From assembly GCA_035567895.1 (NCBI GenBank), contig DATMPC010000107.1, positions 1 through 64,000 of the forward strand: a stretch of 64,000 nt of DNA, given 5' to 3'. The notes beneath the pieces were generated by a model. The model searched no databases, was not told the DNA's origin, and was given only the letters and a program-made list of their open reading frames with translations. Origin of the DNA: Terriglobales bacterium. GTDB taxonomy: Bacteria; Acidobacteriota; Terriglobia; Terriglobales; Acidobacteriaceae. Within the stretch, counting starts at the first letter, position 1, and each line of letters starts with the position of its first letter. Positions 34,114 to 42,869 of this stretch are shown piece after piece. The translations under genes were made by a program, and so were the position numbers.

Positions 34114-37100
34114 TCAGTCGTGAGCCCCAACCAACTGCGGCGGACCATCCAGCACGTAGCGGATCTTACGAGCCAGGGCTTCGGTTGTGAATGGCTTCTG
34201 CAGGAATGACATCCCGGCAGTGAGAACGCCATGATGAACAATCGCATCATCCGCGTACCCGGAGACATAGAGCACCTTCATTTCGGGACGAAGCTTGAGC
34301 AATCGCTCGGCGAGTTCGCGTCCACTCATCTGCTGCAGCACAACATCCGTGAGCAGCATGTCAATCGTGCCTTGATGACGCTCGCACATCAGGAGCGCTT
34401 CCCCGCCGTGTCGGGCTTCGAGCACGTTGTATCCATGCTTGTGCATAACCTGACGCATGAGTGCGCGGACTCCGTCTTCGTCTTCCACCAGCAGAACAGT
34501 TTCACTGCCATGGCGTGCCGGTTGCAGCGAGCGTGAAAGCGGAATTTCGACAGGAGCATCCACGCGCGGCAGGTAAACCTTGAATGTAGATCCCCGGCCG
34601 ATTTCGCTGTAGACCCAGATGTAGCCACCACTCTGTTTGATGATGCCGTACACAGTGGACAGTCCCAAACCAGTACCTTTGCCGACTTCCTTCGTGGTAA
34701 AGAACGGTTCGAATATCCGCGATTTCACCTTCTCCGGCATACCCGTACCGTTGTCGCTGACGGCGATCATCACGTAACGTCCCGGCTTCACGGAAACGTG
34801 ATCGCGTGCGTAAGCCTCATCGAGATCAACGTTGGCCGTTTCAACCGTTAATTTGCCGCCTTGCGGCATCGCATCGCGTGCGTTGACGGCCAGGTTCATG
34901 ATTACCTGCTCAACCTGCCCTGGATCAGCTTTTACACGGCCCAGACCTGGCTCAAGCACAGTGAACAAATCGACGTCTTCTCCAAGCAGGCGGTGCAAAA
35001 GCTTGTCCATGTTGTGCATCACAAGGTTCAGATCGAGGACCTTGGGGGCGAGCACCTGCTGACGGCTGAAGGCAAGTAATTGCCGCGTGAGGGAGGCTGC
35101 GCGATCGGCTGCTTTCTTGATTTCGTCGATCTCGTGCCGCATGGGATCGGCATGGTCGAGATCGTCGAGGACGAGTTCGCTGTAACCTTTGATCACCGTG
35201 AGCAGGTTATTGAAGTCGTGCGCGACGCCGCCCGCCAGGCGACCTACGGCTTCCATCTTCTGCGCCTGCCGCAGCTGTTCTTCGAGCGTACGTCGTTCGG
35301 TGATGTCCTCGGCGATCATCTCGAAGCCGAGTGTTTCACCGCGTTCGTTTCTGAAGGGTGTTCCGCTGAGTCGAACGGTGATTGGGTGCCCATCTTTTCT
35401 TTTCCAGCGCAGCTCGACTGTGCCGAGCCGTCCCGAGTCGTTATATGCCTGAATAATGGCAGCTCGCTGATCGGGATCAGCGTAGATTTCGCGCGCCATA
35501 TCCACTGCCAACAACTCTTCCGGGGACGAGTAGCCCAGCATTTGCACGAGCGCGGGATTGACGTCGAGAAATCTGCCATCGACTGTGGAGCGATACATGC
35601 CGTAAACGGCACTCTCAACCAACGACCTGTGCCTGGCTTCCGATGCCCGCAGAGCTTCTTCCTGTCGTTTGCGCGCCAGCGCAACAGATATGTGCTGGGA
35701 GACGTAAGTGAGAATCTCTTTATCGCGTTCACGGTATCGGATTTCTGGATCGTAGCTCTGGAGCGCGATCACGCCGAAGACTTTGCTTCCCTGGCGCAGC
35801 GGGGCTCCAAGCCAATCGATGCAATCAGGACCGAGCGGCTCGATTTCCCGCTTATCTTCGAGTGAGCGAATCTTTTCGAAGTCGGCCAGCAGCGCTTTGC
35901 CTGTCCGGAGTACGTATTCCGTAAGTCCCTTGCCGCGCTTGCGTCCCGCGGGAATCGGATCGCTCTGGTCGACAAAATACGGAAACTGCAAGTACTCGCC
36001 GCTTTCATCGAGTAGCGCAATGTACAGGTTTTGCGCATACATCAACTCGCCGATGATTTGATGAAGAGCTTCAAATAACTGCCCAAGGTCGTCCACTGAA
36101 TTTGCGCAATCACTCATGCGATAGAGTGCCGACTGGAGTTGCTCGGCATGCTTTCGCTGGGTGATGTCGAATGCCGTGCACAACATCGCCTGTTCGCCTG
36201 CGAACTGCGTCACTGTTGCGGAGAAATCGAGCCATCGATCGTCGCCGTCTTTGTGGACAATCCGTAATTCGCAGCGCTGTACCGAGGTGTCCCCGCGTAG
36301 CCGGTCCGCAGCCCGCGAGTGGATCATCTCGCGTTGGTCGGGATGAATCAGATCCCAGGGACTCATTTCCCGCAGCTCTGCAGAGGTATACCCACAAACC
36401 TCCTCGGATGCCTGGTTGGAGTAAAGGAAGCGATTGCCATTGTGGATGAAGATCGCGGTGGTCGCGCTCTCGGCGAGGGCCCGGAACTTACTCTCACTCT
36501 CGGCCAGCGCGTGCTCGGCGCGTTTGCGCTCGGTTATGTCTACCAGGGTGCCCTGGATCATTGCGGCGTCTTCATCTTCCAGCAGGGTTACGTTTTCCAG
36601 CACCCACACTTCGGTGCCATCTCGGCGCCGCAACTTCATTTCGAAATTTGTGAGGGCTTTTTCCCGTTTTAGACGAGCAACGTAACGTTCTCGCTCATCG
36701 GGAGCTGAGTATGGATTGAAATCCGCGAGCTTGATCATCTGCTCGCGCGATTCGTAGCCGAAGATGTGTGCGAACGAATCGTTGCAATCGAGCAATCCTC
36801 CCGACAGCTTGCTGAGAAAGACTCCAGCCAGATTGCGCTGGAATAGTTGACGATAGCGTTCCTCGGAATCACGCAGCTCAGTCTCAGCTTCCATCCGGTC
36901 GCCCACATAGCGGAAGCTGGCCAGCAAGCCTGCTTTGCGCCCACCAATCACATATGTGCTGCTCACTGCTTCGAACGACTTCCAGTGTCCAAGCTTGTGC
37001 TGCAAGCGCACAACGATGGGATCGCCTCTGCTGGGATCCTCAAGCCCTTGCCGGAACCCTACGATGGCTATTTCCAAATCTTCGGGATGCACAAAATCGA

Positions 37101-37716
37101 AGCACGATCGCCCAACGAGTTCTTCGGGCAGGTAGCCGAGGTGCCGTGTAATCGATTGACTCTGGTAGATGACCTTGCCTTGCTCATCGAGCAAGGAGAG
37201 AACATCTGAGGATTGCTCAACGAAAGCGCGAAAGCGCTCTTCACTTTCTCGTAGAGCCTGTTCGGCGGCCACATGATTCGTGACATCTCGGCCAATGCTC
37301 AGGATGGAAGACGATTGACCATCGTCAGATATGAGGCAGTGACCGACTTCCAGCGTCCGCCGGGAGCCGTCTTTAATAATTATCTCGGCAGTAAAAGGCG
37401 TGGGTAGCTCTCTCTGACTACGCTCAGCCCACCTTGCGCGCACAGTCGGGACCTGCTCCGGAACCAGCAGGTCGAGGATATTCATGTTGAGGAGCGCGTC
37501 TCGCGTGTATCCCGAGACGCGCTCAGCGGCTCCGTTTACCCAGGTGAAGTTTCCCTGCCCATCGTGCGTATACATCACGTCGCTGGCATTATCGAGGATG
37601 TTGAAAAGTGCGGTGGTAGAGGCTGGCGGCGGAACGGCAGCGTGCGACCTCCCGCGCGTAGAAACACGGGCTCCAGGCGTGCTGGTCACACGCGCAGGCT
37701 TGGGCCTAAAGCCCAT
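34114..37716 (-). CDS. Hybrid sensor histidine kinase with five PAS, one GAF and a receiver
   Basis: 1200 residues, no membrane segment, so cytosolic. Order: PAS1 (~35-155), PAS2 (~165-290), PAS3 (~295-415), PAS4 (~420-540), GAF (~550-705), PAS5 (~715-835), HisKA with the '[22 protein letters not shown]' H-box, HATPase ('[14 protein letters not shown]', 'VSDNGTGMP', '[18 protein letters not shown]') and a C-terminal receiver ('[12 protein letters not shown]', 'MLLTDVVL', 'FLQKPF'). 'PAC' motifs of the '[12 protein letters not shown]' type follow each PAS. It probably integrates several signals. There is no neighbouring output regulator; it is a single gene, divergent from moaDE. Confidence 0.95.
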   Translation of the reverse strand: MGFRPKPARVTSTPGARVSTRGRSHAAVPPPASTTALFNILDNASDVMYTHDGQGNFTWVNGAAERVSGYTRDALLNMNILDLLVPEQVPTVRARWAERSQRELPTPFTAEIIIKDGSRRTLEVGHCLISDDGQSSSILSIGRDVTNHVAAEQALRESEERFRAFVEQSSDVLSLLDEQGKVIYQSQSITRHLGYLPEELVGRSCFDFVHPEDLEIAIVGFRQGLEDPSRGDPIVVRLQHKLGHWKSFEAVSSTYVIGGRKAGLLASFRYVGDRMEAETELRDSEERYRQLFQRNLAGVFLSKLSGGLLDCNDSFAHIFGYESREQMIKLADFNPYSAPDERERYVARLKREKALTNFEMKLRRRDGTEVWVLENVTLLEDEDAAMIQGTLVDITERKRAEHALAESESKFRALAESATTAIFIHNGNRFLYSNQASEEVCGYTSAELREMSPWDLIHPDQREMIHSRAADRLRGDTSVQRCELRIVHKDGDDRWLDFSATVTQFAGEQAMLCTAFDITQRKHAEQLQSALYRMSDCANSVDDLGQLFEALHQIIGELMYAQNLYIALLDESGEYLQFPYFVDQSDPIPAGRKRGKGLTEYVLRTGKALLADFEKIRSLEDKREIEPLGPDCIDWLGAPLRQGSKVFGVIALQSYDPEIRYRERDKEILTYVSQHISVALARKRQEEALRASEARHRSLVESAVYGMYRSTVDGRFLDVNPALVQMLGYSSPEELLAVDMAREIYADPDQRAAIIQAYNDSGRLGTVELRWKRKDGHPITVRLSGTPFRNERGETLGFEMIAEDITERRTLEEQLRQAQKMEAVGRLAGGVAHDFNNLLTVIKGYSELVLDDLDHADPMRHEIDEIKKAADRAASLTRQLLAFSRQQVLAPKVLDLNLVMHNMDKLLHRLLGEDVDLFTVLEPGLGRVKADPGQVEQVIMNLAVNARDAMPQGGKLTVETANVDLDEAYARDHVSVKPGRYVMIAVSDNGTGMPEKVKSRIFEPFFTTKEVGKGTGLGLSTVYGIIKQSGGYIWVYSEIGRGSTFKVYLPRVDAPVEIPLSRSLQPARHGSETVLLVEDEDGVRALMRQVMHKHGYNVLEARHGGEALLMCERHQGTIDMLLTDVVLQQMSGRELAERLLKLRPEMKVLYVSGYADDAIVHHGVLTAGMSFLQKPFTTEALARKIRYVLDGPPQLVGAHD

Positions 37717-37973
37717 ATCGAGGGGACTCCTGCGTGCTCATGATTGATGGGACTGCGTCCGGGGGCGCGAATAATGTACCGCGAATGAGGCATTACTCGG
37801 AAGGAAATGTTTAGTTACTTTCGTTTACCGTTGCGTTAGCCCCGCAGCGTTGTGGAAAACGTGGCAGCGAGCGGGCTACTGGCGATCGTTCCGCCATTCG
37901 GCAGCACTAGTGTCGTGCCTCCGCGCTCGCTCATCGTCTTTTGCGTCTCTTCTCACGTATGCTTAACAAAGTA

Positions 37974-38708
37974 ATGAGAGTTCGCGTTCTCTTATTTGGC
38001 GTCCTAAAGGACATCTTCCAGCGCAGCGAAGACTCGCTCGATCTGTCGCCCGACGCTACGGTTTCCGACTTGCTCACGCATTACCGCGAACTCACGCCCG
38101 AGCGGGCTAACTTGTTTCATTCATTGGCACTTGCGATCAATCAGCAGTACGCTTCTCCCGGCGATCGACTTAAGGAGGGTGACGAGGTCGCCCTGCTCCC
38201 ACCAGTCAGCGGCGGAGCCGAAACTGTTGTTCGCAAAGAGAGTTATCAGTGTGAGATTGTGCGCGAGCGAATCCGGACCGAACAGATCGTCGAGCGCATC
38301 AAGCAAGGCGAGGATGGGGCGGTGGTCGTCTTTGAAGGCATCGTGCGAAATCACACGCGGAACCGCCGGACGTTGTTTCTCGACTACGAGGCTTACGAGC
38401 CGATGGCGCTTACCCAAATGAATTCGCTCGCGGAAAAGGCGCTTGCCAATTACAAGGTAAGGGAGATCGCTATCATCCACCGGCTGGGACGTCTCGAGAT
38501 CGGAGAAACCAGCGTGCTGATCGTTGTCGCCTCCGCACATCGAGCCGCCGCCTTCGATGCGTGCCGCTTTGCCATCGATACCCTCAAACGCACAGTCCCA
38601 ATTTGGAAGAAGGAACATTTCCCCGACGGTGTCGTATGGGCCGATGGCGAGCCCTTTCCCGAAGAGCTGCGCGCAAGTTCTGATTCAAGCATCGGTGGGA
38701 ACGAATGA
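37974..38708 (+). CDS. Molybdopterin synthase MoaD-MoaE fusion
   Basis: 244 residues. Residues 1-81 are MoaD, ending in the Gly-Gly that carries the thiocarboxylate (VALLPPVSGG, Gly80-Gly81), but the chain continues straight into MoaE (~85-230: 'DGAVVVFEGIVRNHTRNRRTLFLDYEAYEPMAL', 'IIHRLGRLEIGETSVLIVVASAHRAAAFDACRFAIDTLKRTVPIWKKE'). The MoaD glycine end is therefore internal and a cut after Gly81 would be needed, as is known for mycobacterial MoaX. It makes molybdopterin from precursor Z. I chose ATG 37974; a TATGCT box is 10 nt upstream. It overlaps the VWA gene by four nt (ATGA). A ThiF/MoeB-type activator is at 54.9 kb. Confidence 0.92.
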   Translation: MRVRVLLFGVLKDIFQRSEDSLDLSPDATVSDLLTHYRELTPERANLFHSLALAINQQYASPGDRLKEGDEVALLPPVSGGAETVVRKESYQCEIVRERIRTEQIVERIKQGEDGAVVVFEGIVRNHTRNRRTLFLDYEAYEPMALTQMNSLAEKALANYKVREIAIIHRLGRLEIGETSVLIVVASAHRAAAFDACRFAIDTLKRTVPIWKKEHFPDGVVWADGEPFPEELRASSDSSIGGNE

Positions 38709-39640
38709 GAGTGTTGCGTGTGGCGATCATCGCCTTGGCCCTCCTCGCTTCCTCGAGCGCTCAGGAGAAGCCCGAGACCACTTTCAAGGTTGATGTAAAG
38801 CTGGTGAACGTATTTGTTACGGTCACTGACCCGCAGGGCGCGCCCATCGGCAATCTTGCGAAGAATGACTTCAGTCTCAGCGAGGATGGAGTCCCCCAAA
38901 AGATTGCCGTCTTCAGCAAAGAATCCCAGCTCCCACTATCGATTGTGTTGGCGATCGACGCCAGTTCGAGCACGCGCAAAGACATTCGCCTCGAGCTCGA
39001 AGCCGCCCGCCGATTCATTCATTCCATGATCCGCCCACAGGACGCGGTCGCTCTCTTCAGCTTCGCAACCTACGTGAACGAGTTGACGCCGTTCACTGCA
39101 AAGCTCCATCAGGTCGACAGTGCGATTAATGAAGTGCGAGTCGGCGGTGCTACTTCTCTCTACGACGCGGTCTATCTAGGGGCTAAAGCGCTTGTGAATC
39201 GCGAAGGGCGCAAGGTGCTTGTGCTAATTACCGACGGAGGCGATACCGCGAGCAGCATCGACTATAGGGAGGCTCTCCGCGCGGCACAGCAGTCGGAGGC
39301 GCTGGTTTACAGCCTTATCGACGTGCCGGTCGAGGCGAGCGCAGGCCGTAATACAGGTGGAGAGCATGCGCTCATTCAAATCTCGAACGACACCGGCGGA
39401 AAGTATTACTACGCCTCAAGCGTTCCACAACTCGATAAAGCGTTCGAGCAGATTAGCGATGAGCTGCGAACCCAGTACCTGCTGGCCTACTATCCCGTGG
39501 CCCGTCGCGCAGCTTCGGATTTTCGCCAGATCGATGTTAACGCCCATCCGCACGATCTGCCCGAGGCTCAGGGAAGCGACGGTGGGGACAAGCTGATTGT
39601 CCGCGCCCGGCGTGGTTATTACACGTCAAAGCTGGAGTAG
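38705..39640 (+). CDS. Secreted VWA-domain protein (acidobacterial VWFA-related type)
   Basis: 311 residues. Signal peptide 1-19, then the family opener 'FKVDVKLVNVFVTVTDPQGAPIGNLAKNDFSLSEDG' and a VWA fold with the MIDAS motif DASSS, 'GGATSLYDAVYLGAK' and 'VLVLITDGGDTASS'. The C-terminus has 'ISDELRTQYLLAYYP', diagnostic of this group, which is strongly expanded in Acidobacteria. It probably binds metal-dependent ligands outside the cytoplasm; the function is not known. The start codon overlaps the moaDE stop (ATGA), an odd coupling of unrelated roles. Confidence 0.93.
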   Translation: MRVLRVAIIALALLASSSAQEKPETTFKVDVKLVNVFVTVTDPQGAPIGNLAKNDFSLSEDGVPQKIAVFSKESQLPLSIVLAIDASSSTRKDIRLELEAARRFIHSMIRPQDAVALFSFATYVNELTPFTAKLHQVDSAINEVRVGGATSLYDAVYLGAKALVNREGRKVLVLITDGGDTASSIDYREALRAAQQSEALVYSLIDVPVEASAGRNTGGEHALIQISNDTGGKYYYASSVPQLDKAFEQISDELRTQYLLAYYPVARRAASDFRQIDVNAHPHDLPEAQGSDGGDKLIVRARRGYYTSKLE

Positions 39641-39648
39641 GGGCACCC

Positions 39649-39749
39649 CTGTCATTCCGAGCCGCTGCGGCGAGGAATCCCTATCGGGCCAAAGATGTAT
39701 GGGCTCAGCAGGGATTCCTCACCGCAACTTCAGCGGTTCGGAATGACAG
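39649..39749. repeat. Family C inverted repeat (copy 4)
   Basis: CTGTCATTCCGAGCCGCTG...GAATCCCTA and complement. It lies between the VWA gene and the Hfq-like gene and ends 12 bp before the Hfq-like -10 box. Confidence 0.92.
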
Positions 39750-39772
39750 CAAAAATCGCGTAAAATGCACCC

Positions 39773-40051
39773 ATGAGTTTCCGTAGCGACGCAGCTTCAG
39801 CCTTACAGAAAAAATCGAAGAACACTCCTCCCGAAGAGACGGGTATGGAGGCCTCCTATCTGAAGGCGCTCGGGGAGAAGCAGACCCCAGTCACCGTCAA
39901 GCTAATGGGCGGAGAGTCTGTGCGCGGCTGGATCGAGTATTACGATGCCAACATGATTCGGCTGACTCGGGAGCATTCCCCGAATCTATTCATCTATAAG
40001 CACGAGATCGTCTACATCGCTGAGGACACCGGACGCCGAGGGCGTCTGTGA
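39773..40051 (+). CDS. Hfq-like Sm RNA chaperone
   Basis: 92 residues. An N-terminal tail of about 30 residues precedes an Sm fold: 'SYLKALGEKQTPVTVKLMGGESVRGWIEYYDANMIRLT' (Sm1) and 'LFIYKHEIVYIAED' (Sm2, with the YKH of Hfq). It probably forms a hexamer that helps small RNAs pair with mRNAs; some standard Hfq residues differ, so 'Hfq-like' is safer. TAAAAT lies six nt before ATG 39773, consistent with a leaderless message. The stop overlaps the suhB-like GTG (GTGA), so the two are translationally coupled. Confidence 0.9.
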   Translation: MSFRSDAASALQKKSKNTPPEETGMEASYLKALGEKQTPVTVKLMGGESVRGWIEYYDANMIRLTREHSPNLFIYKHEIVYIAEDTGRRGRL

Positions 40052-40899
40052 GCGTTCGACATCCCGACTACATCTCCACGGCCTCAGACATTGCGCGACG
40101 CGCGGGCGCTTTGCTGCTGGAGTATTCCGCACGAGGCGTGAAGACGGAGTACAAGGGCTCGGGCACCGTCGACGTTGTCACCGAAGCGGACCGCGCCTCC
40201 GAGAAGCTGATCGTCGAGAGCCTTCGTGCAGCGTTTCCCAATCACGGAATCGTCGGTGAAGAAGGATCGCGCTCGCAAAGCGCAGGCGAGTATATCTGGT
40301 ATGTCGATCCGCTCGACGGGACAACCAACTTCGCGCACGGATTTCCGGTCTTCTGCGTTTCCCTGGGACTGGCGCAGCATAACGAAGTAATTGCGGGAGT
40401 AGTCTTCGATCCCACGCGCAACGAACTTTTCGCAGCCGAGCGTGGCAGCGGTGCGACATTAAATGGCAAGAAGATTCGCGTGTCTGAGGTTGCGGCACTC
40501 GGCGAAAGCCTGCTCGGCACCGGGTTCCCCAGCAAGAAACGGCACCTCAATCCGAACATTTACTTCTATCACCAGCTCACCATGAAGACGCATGGCATCC
40601 GCCGCGCGGGCTCGGCTGCGCTCGATCTTTCGTGTGTTGCTTCGGGACGCTACGATGGATATTGGGAGTTCAACCTGAATCCATGGGACACTTCAGCCGG
40701 TGTGTTACTCGTTGAAGAGGCGGGCGGCAGGCTCACACACGTGGATGGAAGCAAATTCGACGTCGCCGCCAGCCGCGATGTGCTCGCGACCAACGGCCTC
40801 ATCCATCAAGAGCTCAAAAGCGAGATGCACGCGGTGATGCAGGGCCGCGGCCTCGAGCCATTGCCGAATTTGATAGAGTTCGCGAAAAGCCGAGCTTAG
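40048..40899 (+). CDS. suhB: Inositol monophosphatase family protein (SuhB-like)
   Basis: 283 residues. Metal-binding motifs of the family are intact: 'GEEGS', 'WYVDPLDGTTNFAHGFP' (DPLDGTTNF) and 'WEFNLNPWDTSAGVLLVEEAGG' (WDxxAG). It dephosphorylates inositol-1-phosphate or related phosphates; SuhB also has a ribosomal RNA antitermination role in other bacteria. Start GTG 40048 overlaps the Hfq-like stop. Pairing an Hfq-like and a SuhB-like protein is suggestive of RNA-level function but unproven. Confidence 0.93.
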   Translation: MSVRHPDYISTASDIARRAGALLLEYSARGVKTEYKGSGTVDVVTEADRASEKLIVESLRAAFPNHGIVGEEGSRSQSAGEYIWYVDPLDGTTNFAHGFPVFCVSLGLAQHNEVIAGVVFDPTRNELFAAERGSGATLNGKKIRVSEVAALGESLLGTGFPSKKRHLNPNIYFYHQLTMKTHGIRRAGSAALDLSCVASGRYDGYWEFNLNPWDTSAGVLLVEEAGGRLTHVDGSKFDVAASRDVLATNGLIHQELKSEMHAVMQGRGLEPLPNLIEFAKSRA

Positions 40900-41308
40900 C
40901 ATCGTGCGTATTCATGCTCTGTCTTGTTAAGAATGGCTAATCCACCTCGGAACCCGTCCCGTATTGAGACTCGATTGTTAACGCGCGATGACAAAGCCGT
41001 TGCGCTTATGGCACCTATCAAAAGTTCCAATTTGCATTTCGGAGTTCATTTCCATAGTCTCTGAGCAGTGAGTGACCCTGAAGTACACTCACCTCCATCC
41101 AAGCTGATCTCTAGATCGTGACGTCGCGCAGGCGGTTCTAATGCGGGACGTTCTACAGCGCCGCTTCTGGTTAGCAGTTGCCTGTTCTCCTCGCTGAGTA
41201 GTTACGCGTAGCGAACCAGAAAGCGGACGAATGCGTGCACGCGTCGTGCGAACCGGAACACCTGAGTTCTCGCGGCACTGTCACCTAACGTCGATTGGAG
41301 ATTGGACA
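40900..41308. other. Intergenic region, no gene recognised
   Basis: About 400 bp without supported coding content. A weak inverted repeat (GCGCCGCTTCTGGTT / AACCAGAAAGCG) spans 41158-41226. It probably contains the promoter of the small exported protein gene downstream. Confidence 0.5.
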
Positions 41309-41722
41309 ATGAAACTCGTAAGGCACATCGCTTATTTCTTTTTGCTTCTTGCAACCACGTCCCTGGTAGCGTCGGCACAGGAGCCAAACGGCAAGTTCAC
41401 CGTTAAGCATGACACGCGGTGGGGCACCGCTATCCTGCCGGCGGGAAGCTATTCCGTTTCGGTCCGTAGCGGACCGGTACCGTATGTGCTCGTCACTTCC
41501 GATGATCGCAACGCCGTTTCCATCATGGCCGTCGCCCAGTACGTCGAGACGGCGCAATGTAAGAGCAGTTCGCTGGAGTTGGAGCAAACTGACGGGAACT
41601 GGAACGTGCGCTCTCTTTGCTTCGAGTCGGCGCTAGCGGTGTACTTCGGGCCGTCGCAGAAGGCGCGTCAGACCAACATAGCTGCAGTTCCGCAGGTGGC
41701 CACGCTGGCTGGATCGAACTAG
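41309..41722 (+). CDS. Small exported hypothetical protein
   Basis: 137 residues from ATG 41309 (GGAG nearby upstream). A signal peptide (to about residue 23, ...LVASAQ) is followed by a beta-rich domain: 'GKFTVKHDTRWGTAILPAGSYSVSVRSGPVPYVLVTSD' and 'SSLELEQTDGNWNVRSLCFESALAVYFGP' with two cysteines that may form a disulphide. I recall similar small exported acidobacterial proteins with 'W...LPAGxYxxxV', but no function. The longer upstream open frame is not supported. Confidence 0.8.
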   Translation: MKLVRHIAYFFLLLATTSLVASAQEPNGKFTVKHDTRWGTAILPAGSYSVSVRSGPVPYVLVTSDDRNAVSIMAVAQYVETAQCKSSSLELEQTDGNWNVRSLCFESALAVYFGPSQKARQTNIAAVPQVATLAGSN

Positions 41723-41744
41723 CGTGTAGTCACTGCACAGATTG

Positions 41745-41772
41745 GTAGAGACGCAGCATGCTGCGTCTCTAC
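41745..41772. repeat. Family D palindrome (copy 2)
   Basis: GTAGAGACGCAGCATGCTGCGTCTCTAC-type palindrome (14-bp arms). It probably terminates the upstream gene although no T-run follows. Confidence 0.92.
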
Positions 41773-41856
41773 GGTGCAATATTTTTCAGAAATGTTTCGA
41801 TAACACCGATAGGGAAAATTCATAAGCCCATGCTTCATACGCCGATAGAATTCAGT

Positions 41857-42573
41857 ATGGATCAGTTAAACCTTAATCCCGCTCTTGATTTTCTTCATGA
41901 TCTCGGCACTCGTATCGCCGCGGCAGATCCATTGCACGAGGTGCTGGACGAGATCGTCGAGTTTGTTGCCGACCTGGTAAGTTGCGACTCCTGTTTCATT
42001 TTCGTTCTTGAGGGTGAAGACCTCGTGCTTCGCGCCTCGAAGAACCCTCATCCGGAAGTTCTCGACCGGCTCAAGATGCAAATCGGTCAGGGCATCGCCG
42101 GATGGGTCGCGGAGCATCGCGAACCCGTGGTCATTCCCGAAAGGGCTTCGCATGATTCCAGATTCAAGACTTTGACTGAACTTCCCGAAGACAGCTACGA
42201 GGCGATCCTCTCCGTGCCGATCGTCTCGCGTGGCCGTGTGGTCAGCGTGATGAATGTGCAAAATCGCGATCCTCGCGTTTTCACGCCCCGCGAAGTGAAG
42301 GCGGTTTCGACGATCGGTCACCTGGTTGGCGCAGCCATCGAAATGGCGCGGCTGGAGAACGAAGTTACACAACTCTCCGACAAGCTCGCCACGCGCAAGG
42401 TGGTAGAGCGCGCGAAAGGCGTGATGCAGCGCGAACTGTCAATCACTGAAGAAGAAGCCTACGCCATCATTCAGAAGCAGGCGCGGCAACGCCGGAAGTC
42501 GATGAAAGAAATCAGCGAAGCCATCCTGCTGGCTGACGAGTTGAAGAAGGGACCCTCCCGCCCTGTCTCCTGA
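41857..42573 (+). CDS. GAF-ANTAR transcription antitermination regulator
   Basis: 238 residues. The GAF domain (~15-165: 'LVSCDSCFIFVLEGEDLVLRASKN', 'QGIAGWVAEHREPVVIPERASHDSRF') senses a ligand or redox state. The ANTAR domain at ~175-230 ('LATRKVVERAKGVMQRELSITEEEAYAIIQKQARQRRKSMKEISEAIL') binds paired hairpins in nascent RNA and prevents termination. I chose ATG 41857 because TAGAAT lies five nt upstream, and the longer frame enters a family D repeat (ATG 41830 is possible). No ANTAR-controlled operon is adjacent; targets must be elsewhere. Confidence 0.9.
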   Translation: MDQLNLNPALDFLHDLGTRIAAADPLHEVLDEIVEFVADLVSCDSCFIFVLEGEDLVLRASKNPHPEVLDRLKMQIGQGIAGWVAEHREPVVIPERASHDSRFKTLTELPEDSYEAILSVPIVSRGRVVSVMNVQNRDPRVFTPREVKAVSTIGHLVGAAIEMARLENEVTQLSDKLATRKVVERAKGVMQRELSITEEEAYAIIQKQARQRRKSMKEISEAILLADELKKGPSRPVS

Positions 42574-42599
42574 GTCCCCATCGAAAGTGCGCTTGCACG

Positions 42600-42640
42600 G
42601 GAGTCGCTTGCTACACGCACGGGCAGCGGCTCCTTTTTTT
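42600..42640 (+). terminator. Terminator of the GAF-ANTAR gene
   Basis: GGAGTCGCT / AGCGGCTCC stem (nine pairs, one G-U) with a 16-nt loop, followed by seven T. Confidence 0.85.
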
Positions 42641-42656
42641 GTTCAGAAGAGCCTAT

Positions 42657-42848
42657 TCACCACGGAGGCACGGAGAAAGGCAAGAACGTGTTAAACACTT
42701 AAGGATATAGAGGACAACGAGTTTTTTGGACTTGCCGCCGTCCAATTCGCCCTCTTTCGATACATCTGGCCATCATCTCAGTGACCTGCGTGTCGTCCCT
42801 TGTTAAGTCTTGCCTTTCTCCGTGACTCCGTGTCTCCGTGGTGAAAGG
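42657..42848. repeat. Family E inverted repeat (copy 4)
   Basis: TTCACCACGGAGGCACGGAGAAAGGCAAG and complement CTTGCCTTTCTCCGTGACTCCG...GTGGTGAA flank about 125 bp. It lies directly before the -10 box of the aconitase-family gene. Confidence 0.88.
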
Positions 42849-42869
42849 GTTCTGAGCTAGAATTTAGGT

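Noticed and set aside
37780-37973. Possible molybdenum-cofactor riboswitch before moaDE
   Set aside because: I could not find the conserved stems, and the -10 box 10 nt before the start leaves no room for a leader.
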